Positions 46,874 through 56,067 are shown, counted from the stretch's first letter. The stretch is 64,000 nt of DNA from Bacteroidales bacterium (GCA_017480785.1 JAFURZ010000007.1:62001-126000), one strand, 5' to 3'. Translations and numbers: made by a program. Notes: a model not told the origin generated them from the letters alone.

Positions 46874-46955
46874 TGCAAAGATACACATTACTTTCCACAT
46901 GGCAAAAAGAAAATGCCTCCGGCAGAGAAAAAAAACTGCCGGAGGCGATGGGGTG
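46874..46955. repeat. direct repeat R1 flanking the DUF1016 gene
   Basis: Begins TGCAAAGATACACATTAC and contains CATGGCAAAAAGAAAATGCC and a terminator-like stem TGCCTCCGGCAG/CTGCCGGAGGC. Over 80 bases it matches R2 (48340-48419) nearly base for base. The rest of 46792-47091 holds no gene. Confidence 0.85.
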
Positions 46956-47091
46956 AGATGCATGAAGTCCGACGGACTTGCCGTGTAGGATTACCGTATT
47001 TGCTGCGGTGTTAGAACGGAGATACCCAGTATTTGATTAGAGTTTGAGTAAAGGGGGAGTAAAACCTATAGATAGGCAATGCATAAGATAA

Positions 47092-48294
47092 TTATTCTAT
47101 CAGTCGTTTCATCTCTTCCTCTGGTGGGAGCAGTTCTTTCAGCCGGTTCTGCATTTGCTGATAGGTGGCAACACCCATCGGCTTCACATAGTCCTGTAGA
47201 ACATATTCCACATACGCTTTGTCGGCTTTCTTGCAGAGGATAATGCCGACAGAGGGATTCTCGTCGGGCAATCTTTCTTCGTCATCAAGAATACGCAAAT
47301 ATGCCGCCAGTTGGCCGAGGTATGACGGTTTGAACTGTCCCTTCTTCAACTCGACCACCACCAGGGATTTCAGTTCCCGATTGTAGAACAAGAGGTCTAT
47401 CCAATGGTCGTGTCCCAACTTGTCGTAATGGACTTGATGCCCTTTGTAGGTGAACGATTTGCCAAAGGTCATGATGAAGTTTTTGATGTTCATCACTATC
47501 TTGCTCTCCATTACACGTTCGTCGACGTCCATTGGGTCCGAAACATCAATATCTTCCACATTGATATAGTCGAGCAGATAGGAGTCCTTGAACATCTGTA
47601 CTGTTCGCATCGCCAAGGCTTTGTCAGGTATTGTTTTGAAAAAGTTGTTCGGCAATGATTCGCGGTTGTCATAGGTGTGGGCCTTGATCATCTCTTCCAA
47701 ATCGTCCACCTTCAGCCGCTGATTGTAAGCCAGCTGAATATAGTATTTCCGCTCGTCATAAGTCTTGGCATAACGGAATATGGCCACATGATGCGAGAAT
47801 GAGATATTCAAGAATGCCGTAATGGGGAAACCATCATCGTTGGTCAGTTGCAGTTGACGTATAGAATCGGATTCAGAATCAGACTTTTGTAATTCGGTAG
47901 TTCCGACTACCGAATTTGACGACAACTGTGGAGTGGTGGCTTGGGGAATTTCGGTAGACGCGACTACCGAATTTGTCTCGATATCTTTCCATGCCTCATA
48001 GAACCGGCGCATCAGCTTGATATTCTCTTCCGAAAAGCCTTTCAGCCCAGGCAACTCCGCTTTCAATTGTTTGCTGATTCTTGCTATGGCTCCTGTTCCC
48101 CAATAACCATCACGTGTATGTTCCGAAATATAGCGACCGATGCCGTAGTATAAAGACAGTTGCTCATGGTTGACCATCTGTGTCGCCCTAGCCTGGCTTT
48201 TCAGAATGGCAGCCTTGATTGACTGCACAGCCTCCCGGATGTCTGTCTGGTCAGCACCATTGGTTATCTTCCCGATTTCTATAATGTCACTCAT
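47092..48294 (-). CDS. DUF1016 / YhcG-type PD-(D/E)XK nuclease
   Basis: 400 residues from MSDIIEIGK. N-terminal helical DUF1016_N domain (QARATQMVNHEQLSLYYGIGRYI, GFSEENIKLMRRFYEAW). A linker that contains two NSVV-TTE/STE units follows, then the C-terminal nuclease domain with DHWIDLLFYNRELKSLVVVELKKG (Asp and Glu-x-Lys) and YLGQLAAYL. Often found with restriction or mobile genes. It lies between two direct repeats, which suggests that it arrived as a cassette. Confidence 0.85.
   Translation of the reverse strand: MSDIIEIGKITNGADQTDIREAVQSIKAAILKSQARATQMVNHEQLSLYYGIGRYISEHTRDGYWGTGAIARISKQLKAELPGLKGFSEENIKLMRRFYEAWKDIETNSVVASTEIPQATTPQLSSNSVVGTTELQKSDSESDSIRQLQLTNDDGFPITAFLNISFSHHVAIFRYAKTYDERKYYIQLAYNQRLKVDDLEEMIKAHTYDNRESLPNNFFKTIPDKALAMRTVQMFKDSYLLDYINVEDIDVSDPMDVDERVMESKIVMNIKNFIMTFGKSFTYKGHQVHYDKLGHDHWIDLLFYNRELKSLVVVELKKGQFKPSYLGQLAAYLRILDDEERLPDENPSVGIILCKKADKAYVEYVLQDYVKPMGVATYQQMQNRLKELLPPEEEMKRLIE
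47891..47973. repeat. two short palindromes within the DUF1016 linker
   Basis: AATTCGGTAG-TTCC-GACTACCGAATT and a second TTCGGTAG...CTACCGAA about 55 bases later. Both keep the reading frame and encode the NSVV-type linker repeats. Confidence 0.75.
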
Positions 48295-48339
48295 GGTTAA
48301 ATGTCGTAAGATTCCTAAACAGTTCAAATCTTTTCACGG

Positions 48340-48419
48340 TGCAAAGATACGCATTATTTTCCACATGGCAAAAAGAAAATGCCTCCGGCCGGGAAAATAC
48401 AGCCGGAGGCAATGGGTTG
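48340..48419. repeat. direct repeat R2 (htpG terminator and DUF1016 promoter)
   Basis: Copy of R1. Contains TATCTTTGC on the minus strand (48341-48349), which is the promoter -7 for the DUF1016 gene, and the stem GCCTCCGGC/GCCGGAGGC that ends htpG transcription. Confidence 0.85.
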
Positions 48420-48438
48420 GTAACTATAAAGAGTGGTC

Positions 48439-50334
48439 TCAAATCATCTCCACCGAGCGCTTGAGGAAGCGGCTGAGGGCTTCGCCTTTCAGGAGGCCGT
48501 TGCCGAGGAGGGCGAGGTCGGTCAGCTGGTGGACGAGCTCCTTCTGCTTGTCGGCGTCGGTCTCGTTGAGGACACGGCCGATGAGGGGGTGGTTGATGTT
48601 GACCACGAGGTTGTAGCTCTCGGGCATCTCGCCGTAGAAGCCCATACCACCGCCGGAGGTCTGCGCCATCTCGCGGTAGCGGCGCATGAACTCGCTCTGC
48701 GTCACCTGCATGGGGGCGTCGTCGCTCTCGAGGCTCTCCAGCTGCACGGTGAACCGCTGCTTGTCGACGGCCTCCTCGATGATGGGTTGCAGATTCTCTT
48801 TCTCCTCCTTCGTGAGCTTCTCGGGGATGTTGTCGTCGTGCGGGATGAGTTTCTCCACGGTGTCGCTGTCGACGCGGACGAAGCGGCTCTTCTCTATCTT
48901 CTGCTCCAGCAGGTTGATGAAGTGGCTCTCCAGCGGGCTGTCCATGAGCAGCACGTCGTAGCCTTTGGCCTTGGCCTTCTCGATGTAGGAGTGTTCCTCC
49001 TCGGCATCGCTGGCGTAGAGGTAGCAGACGGTCTTGTCCTTGTCTGTTTGAAGGGTCTTGATTTTCTCGCGGTAGGAATCCAAAGTGTAGTAGGTGCCGT
49101 CCACACCCTTCAGCAGGTAGAACTTCATGGCACGCTCGCAGAATTTCTCATCCGTCAGCATGCCATACTGGACGAAGATTTTGATGTCATCCCATTTGTC
49201 CTCCAACGCACTCTTCTCTTCACCCTCTTTCTTCTTGCTCATCTCCTCGAGCTTGTCGGCGACCTTCTTGCTGATGTGCTGCGAGATTTTCTTCACGTTG
49301 CCGTCGCTCTGAAGGTAGGAGCGGCTGACGTTCAGCGGGATGTCCGGCGAGTCGAGCACGCCGTGTAGCAGCATCAGGTAGTCGGGCACCACGCCTTCGA
49401 CCTGGTCGGTGACGAAGACCTGGTTGCAATAGAGCTGTATCTTGTTGCGGTTGGGGTCGATGGTCTTGCGCACCTTGGGGAAGTAGAGGATGCCAGAGAG
49501 GTTGAAGGGGTAGTCGACATTCAGGTGTATCTGGAACAGCGGCTCCTCGAAGTTCATGGGGAACAGCTCGTGGTAGAATTTCTTATAGTCCTCGTCGGTC
49601 AACGACGACGGGCTCTTCTTCCACGCCGGGTCGGGATCGTTGATGATGCGGGGCTGCTTCTTCTCTACTCTCTTAGGTTTTCCATCCTTGTCACAATCCG
49701 TCTCGCTGTCCACCCAGACGCTCTCCTCGCCGAAGCGGATGGCCACGGGCATGAAGCGGCAGTACTTCTTCAGCAGCTGCAGGATGGTGCCCTCCTCGAG
49801 GAACTCCTTGCAGTCGTCGGCGATGTGCAGCACGATGTCGGAGCCGCGGTCGGTGTGCTTGCTGTCCTCCTCCATGCTGAACTCCGGGTTGCCCTCGCAG
49901 CTCCAGTGCTGTGCCGGCACGTCCTTCCAGCTCTTGGTGAATATCTCCACTTTGTCGCTGACCATGAAGGCCGAGTAGAAGCCGAGGCCGAAGTGGCCGA
50001 TGAGCGGCTCGTGGCTGTCCTTGTACTTCTCCATGAAGTCGGTCACGCCGCTGAAGGCTATCTGGTTGATGTACTTCTCCACCTCGTCGGCCGTCATGCC
50101 GATGCCTCGGTCGCTGACAGTGAGGGTCTTCTTCTTGGAGTCAATCTTGACGTCGATGGTGAGGTCGCCCAGCTCGCCCTTGAAGTCGCCGCGGGTTGAG
50201 AGTGTCTTCAGCTTCTGCGTGGCGTCGACGGCGTTGCTGATGAGCTCGCGCAGGAAAATCTCATGGTCCGAATAGAGGAACTTCTTGATGACCGGGAAGA
50301 TATTCTCGGTCTGTACATTAAGTTTGCCTTGCAT
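48439..50334 (-). CDS. htpG: molecular chaperone HtpG (Hsp90)
   Basis: 631 residues from MQGKLNVQTENIFPVIKKF. ATPase N-domain motifs SDHEIFLRELISNAVDA, SDRGIGMTADEVEKYI and GHFGLGFYSAFMV. Middle domain with YFPKVRKTIDPNRNKIQLYCNQVFV. The C-domain is full length. ATP-driven folding chaperone in the cytoplasm. Confidence 0.97.
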   Translation of the reverse strand: MQGKLNVQTENIFPVIKKFLYSDHEIFLRELISNAVDATQKLKTLSTRGDFKGELGDLTIDVKIDSKKKTLTVSDRGIGMTADEVEKYINQIAFSGVTDFMEKYKDSHEPLIGHFGLGFYSAFMVSDKVEIFTKSWKDVPAQHWSCEGNPEFSMEEDSKHTDRGSDIVLHIADDCKEFLEEGTILQLLKKYCRFMPVAIRFGEESVWVDSETDCDKDGKPKRVEKKQPRIINDPDPAWKKSPSSLTDEDYKKFYHELFPMNFEEPLFQIHLNVDYPFNLSGILYFPKVRKTIDPNRNKIQLYCNQVFVTDQVEGVVPDYLMLLHGVLDSPDIPLNVSRSYLQSDGNVKKISQHISKKVADKLEEMSKKKEGEEKSALEDKWDDIKIFVQYGMLTDEKFCERAMKFYLLKGVDGTYYTLDSYREKIKTLQTDKDKTVCYLYASDAEEEHSYIEKAKAKGYDVLLMDSPLESHFINLLEQKIEKSRFVRVDSDTVEKLIPHDDNIPEKLTKEEKENLQPIIEEAVDKQRFTVQLESLESDDAPMQVTQSEFMRRYREMAQTSGGGMGFYGEMPESYNLVVNINHPLIGRVLNETDADKQKELVHQLTDLALLGNGLLKGEALSRFLKRSVEMI

Positions 50335-50417
50335 ATTTGTGATGTTTTTTTCAATGTTACACCACAAATACAACAACTATCGTGCCACGCTGGCAGTGGC
50401 TGACAAAATGGCAGACA

Positions 50418-51221
50418 TCATCCGGCATCTGCCATCAGGTCTTTGCGACCGATAAGACTGAAGATGGCAATGTCGTTGTCCTCGTTGAGGATACGCAGTG
50501 TGCGCAGAATCTCGTTGATGGTCGAGCCGCTGGTGGCTACATCGTCGATGACCAATACGTTCTGTTGGCGTATGCTGGCACAGAGTTCCTCGTCGGCCTT
50601 GCTGGCGAATTTGAGGAACTGCATCATATAGGGACGGAAGCGGCTCTTCTTTACATCCTTGGCGATGGTGAAGTAGTCCTTCTTGTGGATAAGGTCGAGC
50701 ATCTGGTTGATCGACAGCCGTACCTCATCCTTCTGTGCCTCGGTGTAGCGTGCTCGACCGTTCTCCAGCACATCGTCGAGGTACTGCTGCTCGAAGGCAT
50801 CCATATCAAAAGAAATGCTTGCAGGCAGAGCCTTCACCAACTCCATCCTACGCAGTGTGGGCTGGGCGAAGCGGTATATATAGCGCAGCAAATACTGGTT
50901 TACCTTGCTCGTCGACTCGGGCATCACCACCAGGTCGTAGTCGTAGAGGTTGATCTGGTGGCTGAGGTTGTCGACAGCCCTCTTGATGAATTGTGCGAGG
51001 TCGGGATTCTCCTGTATCGGTTCGGTGAACTTGACATGCTTAATGAAAGCGCTGCGTGTGGCGCCGTCCACTTGGTCAGTGAACTCGTAGCCATAGTAGA
51101 AGCATCTGCCGAAGGCTTCCACCTGATAACCGGAACCTGTCAGGCTGACAATATCCTCCGCTCCGTCGTGCTCAAAATCAAACACAAACCGCTGCAACAC
51201 GCTGTCGTAAGTGATACCCAT
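50418..51221 (-). CDS. phosphoribosyltransferase-fold protein
   Basis: 267 residues from MGITYDSVLQRF. The C-terminal VLVIDDVATSGSTINEILR is the PRPP-binding signature of type I phosphoribosyltransferases. Upstream parts include IPLYDYDLVVMPESTSK-like LVVMPESTSKVNQYL. The specific base or role is not clear. Promoter TATCTTTGC on the minus strand (51240-51248) lies just upstream. Confidence 0.8.
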   Translation of the reverse strand: MGITYDSVLQRFVFDFEHDGAEDIVSLTGSGYQVEAFGRCFYYGYEFTDQVDGATRSAFIKHVKFTEPIQENPDLAQFIKRAVDNLSHQINLYDYDLVVMPESTSKVNQYLLRYIYRFAQPTLRRMELVKALPASISFDMDAFEQQYLDDVLENGRARYTEAQKDEVRLSINQMLDLIHKKDYFTIAKDVKKSRFRPYMMQFLKFASKADEELCASIRQQNVLVIDDVATSGSTINEILRTLRILNEDNDIAIFSLIGRKDLMADAG

Positions 51222-51277
51222 AACCTTGCTATATTTTTTGCAAAGATACACTTTTTCTTTGGATTGGGGAAAAATAT

Positions 51278-51308
51278 TTTGCCATGTTGGGGAAAATGCG
51301 TACTTTTG
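51278..51308 (+). promoter_or_regulatory. promoter of the methyltransferase transcript
   Basis: TTTG at 51278, TACTTTTG at 51301-51308, spacing 19. Same block as the tRNA promoters. The next gene starts more than 300 bases later. Confidence 0.75.
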
Positions 51309-51367
51309 CAGTCGCTTTCGGGGGAGAAAATCCCGAAGCTACAGATTGAAGCATTTGCTATTATTTC

Positions 51368-51558
51368 GCGTTAAGCCAAAAATGCGTCGGAAACATTTGA
51401 TTGGAATAACAACGCCACTGAAATAATAGAGGATTGGGGGATCTGGAATGATGCCTCTGCAAGTTTGATTAGCAATGCTCACGCAATTCAGCGTGATGCA
51501 CTTGTTAAACTTGCAGGGGTTCCAAAGCATTCCGACGCATTGCCCCTCAGCTTAACGC
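51368..51558 (+). ncRNA. candidate structured leader RNA of the methyltransferase gene
   Basis: Nested perfect pairings: 51368-51376 with 51550-51558 (GCGTTAAGC/GCTTAACGC), 51381-51391 with 51531-51541 (AATGCGTCGGA/TCCGACGCATT), 51457-51466 with 51507-51516 (CTGCAAGTTT/AAACTTGCAG) and 51479-51484 with 51491-51496. An alternative GATGCCTC/GAGGCATC pairing links 51451 to about 51564. A stop-free but startless frame (51375-51617) also crosses it, so a decayed gene is the rival reading. Confidence 0.5.
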
Positions 51559-51639
51559 AACAAGAGGCATCGCGCTTTCTTTTTGCGGTCAGGCGATTGG
51601 TAGTCAAATGCCGGTAACGACAAAAACTATCAATTGGAT

Positions 51640-53952
51640 ATGGCTGAGAATACATTTTCAAAAAAGTATGAGAACGAACTGCAAGGTCAGGTGGACTTCC
51701 TCCAGACCTATCTGCCGCGAGTAGACTCATCGCTCGACATCTCGGATGTTCAAAGGGACTTCAGCGATGGCGTTGTACGCGGCAATCTCCTCGAGTTTAA
51801 GCTGTTGATAGAAAACCTAAACGTGGTGCTTTCGCAGGCAATCAAATACCTTTCCTCCATACGGGTAAAGGGCAAGCCAGTGCCGGCGAATATCGTGCTT
51901 GTCTCGTTGAATAACACGACTGCCTACGTCTATCATTCAGGTGACTATCTTGACGAAATAGAACGAGTGTACGCTGGCGCTGCCTCACGAAACAACGAAA
52001 AGTTCGTGGCTGGTGATTTCGTCCGAAAACTTGACTACAGCAGCCCTGCGGAAGAAGAGGAAATGATTGGCCTACTACGGACGAAGAAACACGCTAAAAT
52101 CCACATTGACGAGAACTGCATTGTCGGCTGGGCAAATGAGTATTACAGGCAGAACCCTAATGCCACCAAGGCAGACTTCATTGGCGACGAAACCGGAGAA
52201 GTGAAGATAATCGGAGAGATTAGAAAGCCCACCCGCTTTCGCGACTATATCTATCCGTACAAAGGAAAAAGTAACGAGAAGTTCCGCTACCTGATGGATC
52301 GCCTGAACGATGTGCTACACAAGAAGAACCTCGGCGCGTTCTACACCCATCCTGTCTATGCCGAGAAGTCTATGGAACTGGTGCGTAAGGCCATTGCACG
52401 TGTACCGGAGGGTAACGACTACGTCATCATCGACCGCTGCGCCGGAACAGGCAACCTCGAAATGGGAATGACAGAAGAGGAGTTGTCGCACACCATAGTG
52501 TCAACATACGAATATTACGAATACAAGGTGCTGTCCGAGACCTTGGGCGACAAAGTAAAGCACATCATCCCGCCGACAGAGAAGACCGACACCTTCAATG
52601 GCGGAATGGTCCGTGGAGCAAACGCACTGAGTATGGAATTTGTGGAGAACGATATTATCAAGCAGTATATAGACGACCCCAAGTGTACCATTATCCTTTT
52701 CGAGAATCCTCCGTTCGCAGACACTACTTCCATTGAGCATCAGAAAAAGAACGTCGGCAAAAAGAGCACCGAGTGGAAGCAGTACGACGTATACAAGGCG
52801 ATGGAGAAAGAGGTAAAGGGTTCGGCCAGAAACGATTTGGGCAATGTCTTTATCTGGTCGGCTTTCAAATACTATCTGCGGCAACCGACAGACAGTTATA
52901 TTGTATTTTCTCCTGTCAAGTACTGGAAAGCACAGCATCTTATAAGCAAGAAGTTTCTCGGTGGCTTTGCATTCAACCGCAAGCACTTCCATACCAATAT
53001 TGCAGCTACCATAATGGTGGCGCTATGGAGCAATGAGGATGATAAAGAATTAGAAAGTTTCAATATTGACGCCTACGATATCAAAGCCGATGGAGAGTTG
53101 GTGGATGGAGATAAGCTACCCGTCAGAAAAATACATACTCAATACAGCGAGTGTTATTTTGATAAACGCAAATTCAAGGATGACAAGGTCGGCGAAGGCA
53201 TCCTATGTAGTAAGGATGGGACAGAGAGATTAGAATCAAATACAATTAGGTTGAAACCAATAACAAATGACAACATAATTGGTTATATGGCTGTTTATAG
53301 TAGTGGTTTTGATAATCCAGATAACATGGCAAGTCTTCTCGTGGCAGGAAGATACGATGGCAACGGCTTCTTCCTCCGCGACGATAACTTCCTTGAAAAG
53401 CTCCCTATGTTCGCTGCCAGCCGATACATTACATACAATCGTGCCTGGACGGAGCGCAGCCGTATTATGAAGTCGGGCGACGGGGCGGATAAGTACCACA
53501 AAGACGTAAAGAGAGGAAAGCTCAATGGCTGGCTCTTAAAGTGCTTGCTCTTCACCGTCCTTGAGCCACAGAACCATATACGAGAGTTCATCGGGTCGGA
53601 TAACCGGCACTACAAGAACCAGCTTTGTCTCGACAACACTAACGGCGAGACGCTGGCCAGCAGGACCCTGGAACAGATGGAGAAGAACGAGGATGAAAAG
53701 ATATTGCTATCGCTGTGGGACAGGATATTGGAGAAAGCAAAACAGACAACGAACTACAATCCCGCGTTCAGCTATGGACTGTACCAAATCAAAACAGAAT
53801 TGAACACCACACATTATGACGAGGATACCGGAAGCAACGTGCCGGATTATCCGGAACTGAACAGCGACATAGAAACACTGGCAAGCCGCCTGAAAGATTA
53901 TTACCTTAGGGAGATTGTGCCTACCTTGTTTGAATACGAATTCTTGAAATAG
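51640..53952 (+). CDS. large N6-adenine DNA methyltransferase (type IIG/Eco57I-like)
   Basis: 770 residues. NLGAFYTHPVYAEKSMELV and IIDRCAGTGNLEMGM (SAM binding), then ILFENPPFADTTS (NPPF catalytic motif) form the methylase core at residues 230-370. A target-recognition part follows. The N-terminal 200 residues (LDISDVQRDFSDGVVRGNLLEFKLLIENLN) are helical and show no clear PD-(D/E)XK motif. No restriction or helicase gene is adjacent, so it may be a lone methylase or the methylase half of a lost system. Base composition is richer in A+T than the neighbours, which suggests transfer. Confidence 0.85.
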   Translation: MAENTFSKKYENELQGQVDFLQTYLPRVDSSLDISDVQRDFSDGVVRGNLLEFKLLIENLNVVLSQAIKYLSSIRVKGKPVPANIVLVSLNNTTAYVYHSGDYLDEIERVYAGAASRNNEKFVAGDFVRKLDYSSPAEEEEMIGLLRTKKHAKIHIDENCIVGWANEYYRQNPNATKADFIGDETGEVKIIGEIRKPTRFRDYIYPYKGKSNEKFRYLMDRLNDVLHKKNLGAFYTHPVYAEKSMELVRKAIARVPEGNDYVIIDRCAGTGNLEMGMTEEELSHTIVSTYEYYEYKVLSETLGDKVKHIIPPTEKTDTFNGGMVRGANALSMEFVENDIIKQYIDDPKCTIILFENPPFADTTSIEHQKKNVGKKSTEWKQYDVYKAMEKEVKGSARNDLGNVFIWSAFKYYLRQPTDSYIVFSPVKYWKAQHLISKKFLGGFAFNRKHFHTNIAATIMVALWSNEDDKELESFNIDAYDIKADGELVDGDKLPVRKIHTQYSECYFDKRKFKDDKVGEGILCSKDGTERLESNTIRLKPITNDNIIGYMAVYSSGFDNPDNMASLLVAGRYDGNGFFLRDDNFLEKLPMFAASRYITYNRAWTERSRIMKSGDGADKYHKDVKRGKLNGWLLKCLLFTVLEPQNHIREFIGSDNRHYKNQLCLDNTNGETLASRTLEQMEKNEDEKILLSLWDRILEKAKQTTNYNPAFSYGLYQIKTELNTTHYDEDTGSNVPDYPELNSDIETLASRLKDYYLREIVPTLFEYEFLK

Positions 53953-53985
53953 GGAGAAAAAGTTCACCGAATGAAAAAAAAGTTG

Positions 53986-53994
53986 TACCTTTGC
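53986..53994 (+). promoter_or_regulatory. -7 element of the zinc-ribbon protein gene
   Basis: TACCTTTGC, 17 bases before the ATG at 54012. Confidence 0.7.
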
Positions 53995-54011
53995 AAAAAA
54001 TTTCAGAGACG

Positions 54012-54431
54012 ATGAAACGTACCATCACCCTATTGACCCTGGCCTTTGCGGCCATGCTTATGCTGACGGCCTCGCAGGGAGCGGGGCTGAAGAACTACCA
54101 GTGCAAGAAGTGCGCCATCGTGGTGCGTGCCGAGCAGGCGCCGTCGGCCTTGGGCTGCCGCGTCGACGGCTCACACCAGTGGCAGGAACTCGGTGCGGTG
54201 GGCATGATGAACTACCACTGCATGAAGTGCCGCGTGAACGTGGAGAACCGCTACGAGCCCAGCCCGAAGAGCTGCCCCAACGGCGGCGACCACCAGTGGA
54301 ACAAGCTCGGCAAGGTGGGTCCCCTGCGCTTCCAGTGCCGCAAGTGCGGCCTCGACATACGCACAGAGGACACCCCCAACCCCATCGGCTGTCCCAATGG
54401 CGGCAACCACCAGTGGTACAAATCGCATTGA
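54012..54431 (+). CDS. secreted protein with three Cys/His repeats
   Basis: 139 residues. Signal peptide MKRTITLLTLAFAAMLMLTASQG, then three tandem units of about 37 residues: YQCKKCAIV...LGCRVDGSHQWQELG, YHCMKCRVN...SCPNGGDHQWNKLG, FQCRKCGLD...GCPNGGNHQWYKSH. Each has CxxC, a third Cys and a His, a likely zinc or metal site. No known family is recognised; it could be a periplasmic metal- or peptide-binding protein. Confidence 0.8.
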   Translation: MKRTITLLTLAFAAMLMLTASQGAGLKNYQCKKCAIVVRAEQAPSALGCRVDGSHQWQELGAVGMMNYHCMKCRVNVENRYEPSPKSCPNGGDHQWNKLGKVGPLRFQCRKCGLDIRTEDTPNPIGCPNGGNHQWYKSH

Positions 54432-54459
54432 CGGCGGCGCCGGCTGAGCCGACCGCCGG

Positions 54460-55185
54460 CTAGAGCTCCTTCGTCAGTCCACCGTAGCTTTCGGCGGCGG
54501 CCGTCAACGCCGCTTCGGTGGTGAATTGTTCATAGTAACTGCACTGGGAGACCAGCGACTGCGGCGAGCAGTGGTCGCCCGCCACGCGCACCAGGGCCCA
54601 CCCCATCATCGGGTCGGCGAACTCCTCCCCTGTCAGCACGACGCATCCGTCGAGAGTCTGCAATGACCTCTGTTTCAGGTCTTCCACCTTGGCGTGCACC
54701 TGCGGCGACCGGCCCTCGACGTGTTGGCGCAGCGAGTAGAAGCGCAGCACCTCGCCCGCGAGCATGTCCTCCTTGCGGAGGTCGGTGCGCAGGGCCGGCG
54801 TGCCCCCGACCTCGCCGAGCCATTCCTTCACCTCCGGCAGCGAGCCGTCGCTCATCGGCATGCCGGGAATCAGCAGCGTGGCGCCCCTCATCCGTGCATC
54901 CAGATAGACCGCCGGCAGCCGGTTGGCCAGCGACGCGAAGCGGGCATAGACGCTCTTGCCGCCCTCGAACATCGGGTCGCACTTGCCCATCAAGCGCCAC
55001 AGCGCCGTGGTGTGGCGCATCTTCATGCGGGCCTCGAACTGCTTCCGCGTGTTGCGGCGAGGCTGCCGTGTGCGGGCCGCACGCACAATGGTTTCTCCCT
55101 TGCGGATGTAGAATGTCACACCCGCCGCCTTCACACTACCGGTCACCAGCAGTCCGCTTTTCATTTTTTCATTTTTCTTCTCCAT
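54460..55185 (-). CDS. conserved hypothetical Bacteroidales-type protein (241 aa)
   Basis: An internal ATG at 55164 is equally possible. SVKAAGVTFYIRKGETIVRAARTRQPRRN, then TRKQFEARMKMRHTTALWRLM: a short beta strand pair and a basic helix. The second half is less ordered. No signal peptide, membrane span or catalytic motif. I cannot assign a function. Confidence 0.7.
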   Translation of the reverse strand: MEKKNEKMKSGLLVTGSVKAAGVTFYIRKGETIVRAARTRQPRRNTRKQFEARMKMRHTTALWRLMGKCDPMFEGGKSVYARFASLANRLPAVYLDARMRGATLLIPGMPMSDGSLPEVKEWLGEVGGTPALRTDLRKEDMLAGEVLRFYSLRQHVEGRSPQVHAKVEDLKQRSLQTLDGCVVLTGEEFADPMMGWALVRVAGDHCSPQSLVSQCSYYEQFTTEAALTAAAESYGGLTKEL

Positions 55186-55241
55186 AGAAATTAAGTTTTC
55201 TTTAACATTTGGTTAACATTTTCCTTGGGTTTCCTCCGCCA

Positions 55242-55332
55242 TTTTTACGGTAGTATTACGCTAGTATTACGGTAGTATTACGCTTTTAAACCGTAATACT
55301 ACCGTAATACTAGCGTAATACTACCGTAAAAA
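55242..55332. repeat. large palindromic element, ACGGTAGTATTACG family
   Basis: 41-bp perfect arms (55242-55282 and 55292-55332), each with three TAGTATTACG units, around the loop CTTTTAAAC. Lies between two leftward genes. Confidence 0.93.
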
Positions 55333-55432
55333 TGACGGAGTTGATGCACCGGTCACCTTCGGGTATCATGGTGCAAATATACGCAATAATTTTGAATTAT
55401 GCAAATAAATCTTCGTCCGGCACCCCGGAGGG

Positions 55433-55888
55433 TCACTCCCCACCCTTGCCGAAGAACTTCTTGATGTAGGGTTCGATGCCCTTGAGGCCCCAGTTGATGA
55501 AGATGATGGCCGCGACCGCGATGAGGGCCTCGCGCCAGAGGCCGTAGCCGCAGATGCACCCCACCGCGGCGGAGCACCAGATGGTGGCTGCCGAGGAGAG
55601 GCCGTGGATGGTGAGGCCGTCTTTCATGATGACGCCCGCGCCGAGGAAGCCGATGCCGGTGACCACCTGGCTCAGCACGCGCAGATTGTCGTTGTTGACG
55701 GGGCCGCCCGAGGCCATGGCACCCATGATGACGCTCTCGCTGAGGAGGATGAAGAGGCAGGCGCCCACGGCCACCAGCGAGTTGGTGGTGAGGCCGGCCT
55801 GCCGCTGGCGCAGCTCGCGCTGGGTGCCGATGATGATGCCTGCCATCAGCGCGCAGGCCAACCTGAAAACGAATATCTTTATGGGCAT
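55433..55888 (-). CDS. MgtC/SapB-family membrane protein
   Basis: 151 residues with four spans. Early RLACALMAGIIIGTQRELRQRQAGLTTN, then VVTGIGFLGAGVIMKDGLTIHGLSSAATIWCSAAVG, both MgtC signatures. Short form without a C-terminal ACT-like domain. Linked to low-Mg or stress growth in other bacteria; here by family only. Confidence 0.92.
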   Translation of the reverse strand: MPIKIFVFRLACALMAGIIIGTQRELRQRQAGLTTNSLVAVGACLFILLSESVIMGAMASGGPVNNDNLRVLSQVVTGIGFLGAGVIMKDGLTIHGLSSAATIWCSAAVGCICGYGLWREALIAVAAIIFINWGLKGIEPYIKKFFGKGGE

Positions 55889-55927
55889 AGCTTTCTTTTT
55901 TTAACGGCGGTTTTTCTTATTCTTTCC

Positions 55928-56065
55928 AACGGCGAATTACTCTAATTATACAAAGCTTGCGCAGTCTGGATTTGAGGCGAATTACTCTAATTCCTGCGCG
56001 GACATTCGGGTAATTAGCTCCCAATTGACCTGCGTGGCTTAGTCTAATTCGTGTAATTCGCCGTT
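55928..56065. repeat. inverted repeat with GGCGAATTAC arms
   Basis: AACGGCGAATTAC (55928-55940) and GTAATTCGCCGTT (56053-56065) are complementary. GGCGAATTACTCTAATT occurs twice in direct order between them. Confidence 0.75.
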
Positions 56066-56067
56066 TC

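Noticed and set aside
51320-51400. Third tRNA behind the tRNA-like promoter
   Set aside because: No cloverleaf can be drawn; only a TTCGGG/CCCGAA stem is present before the long nested helices.
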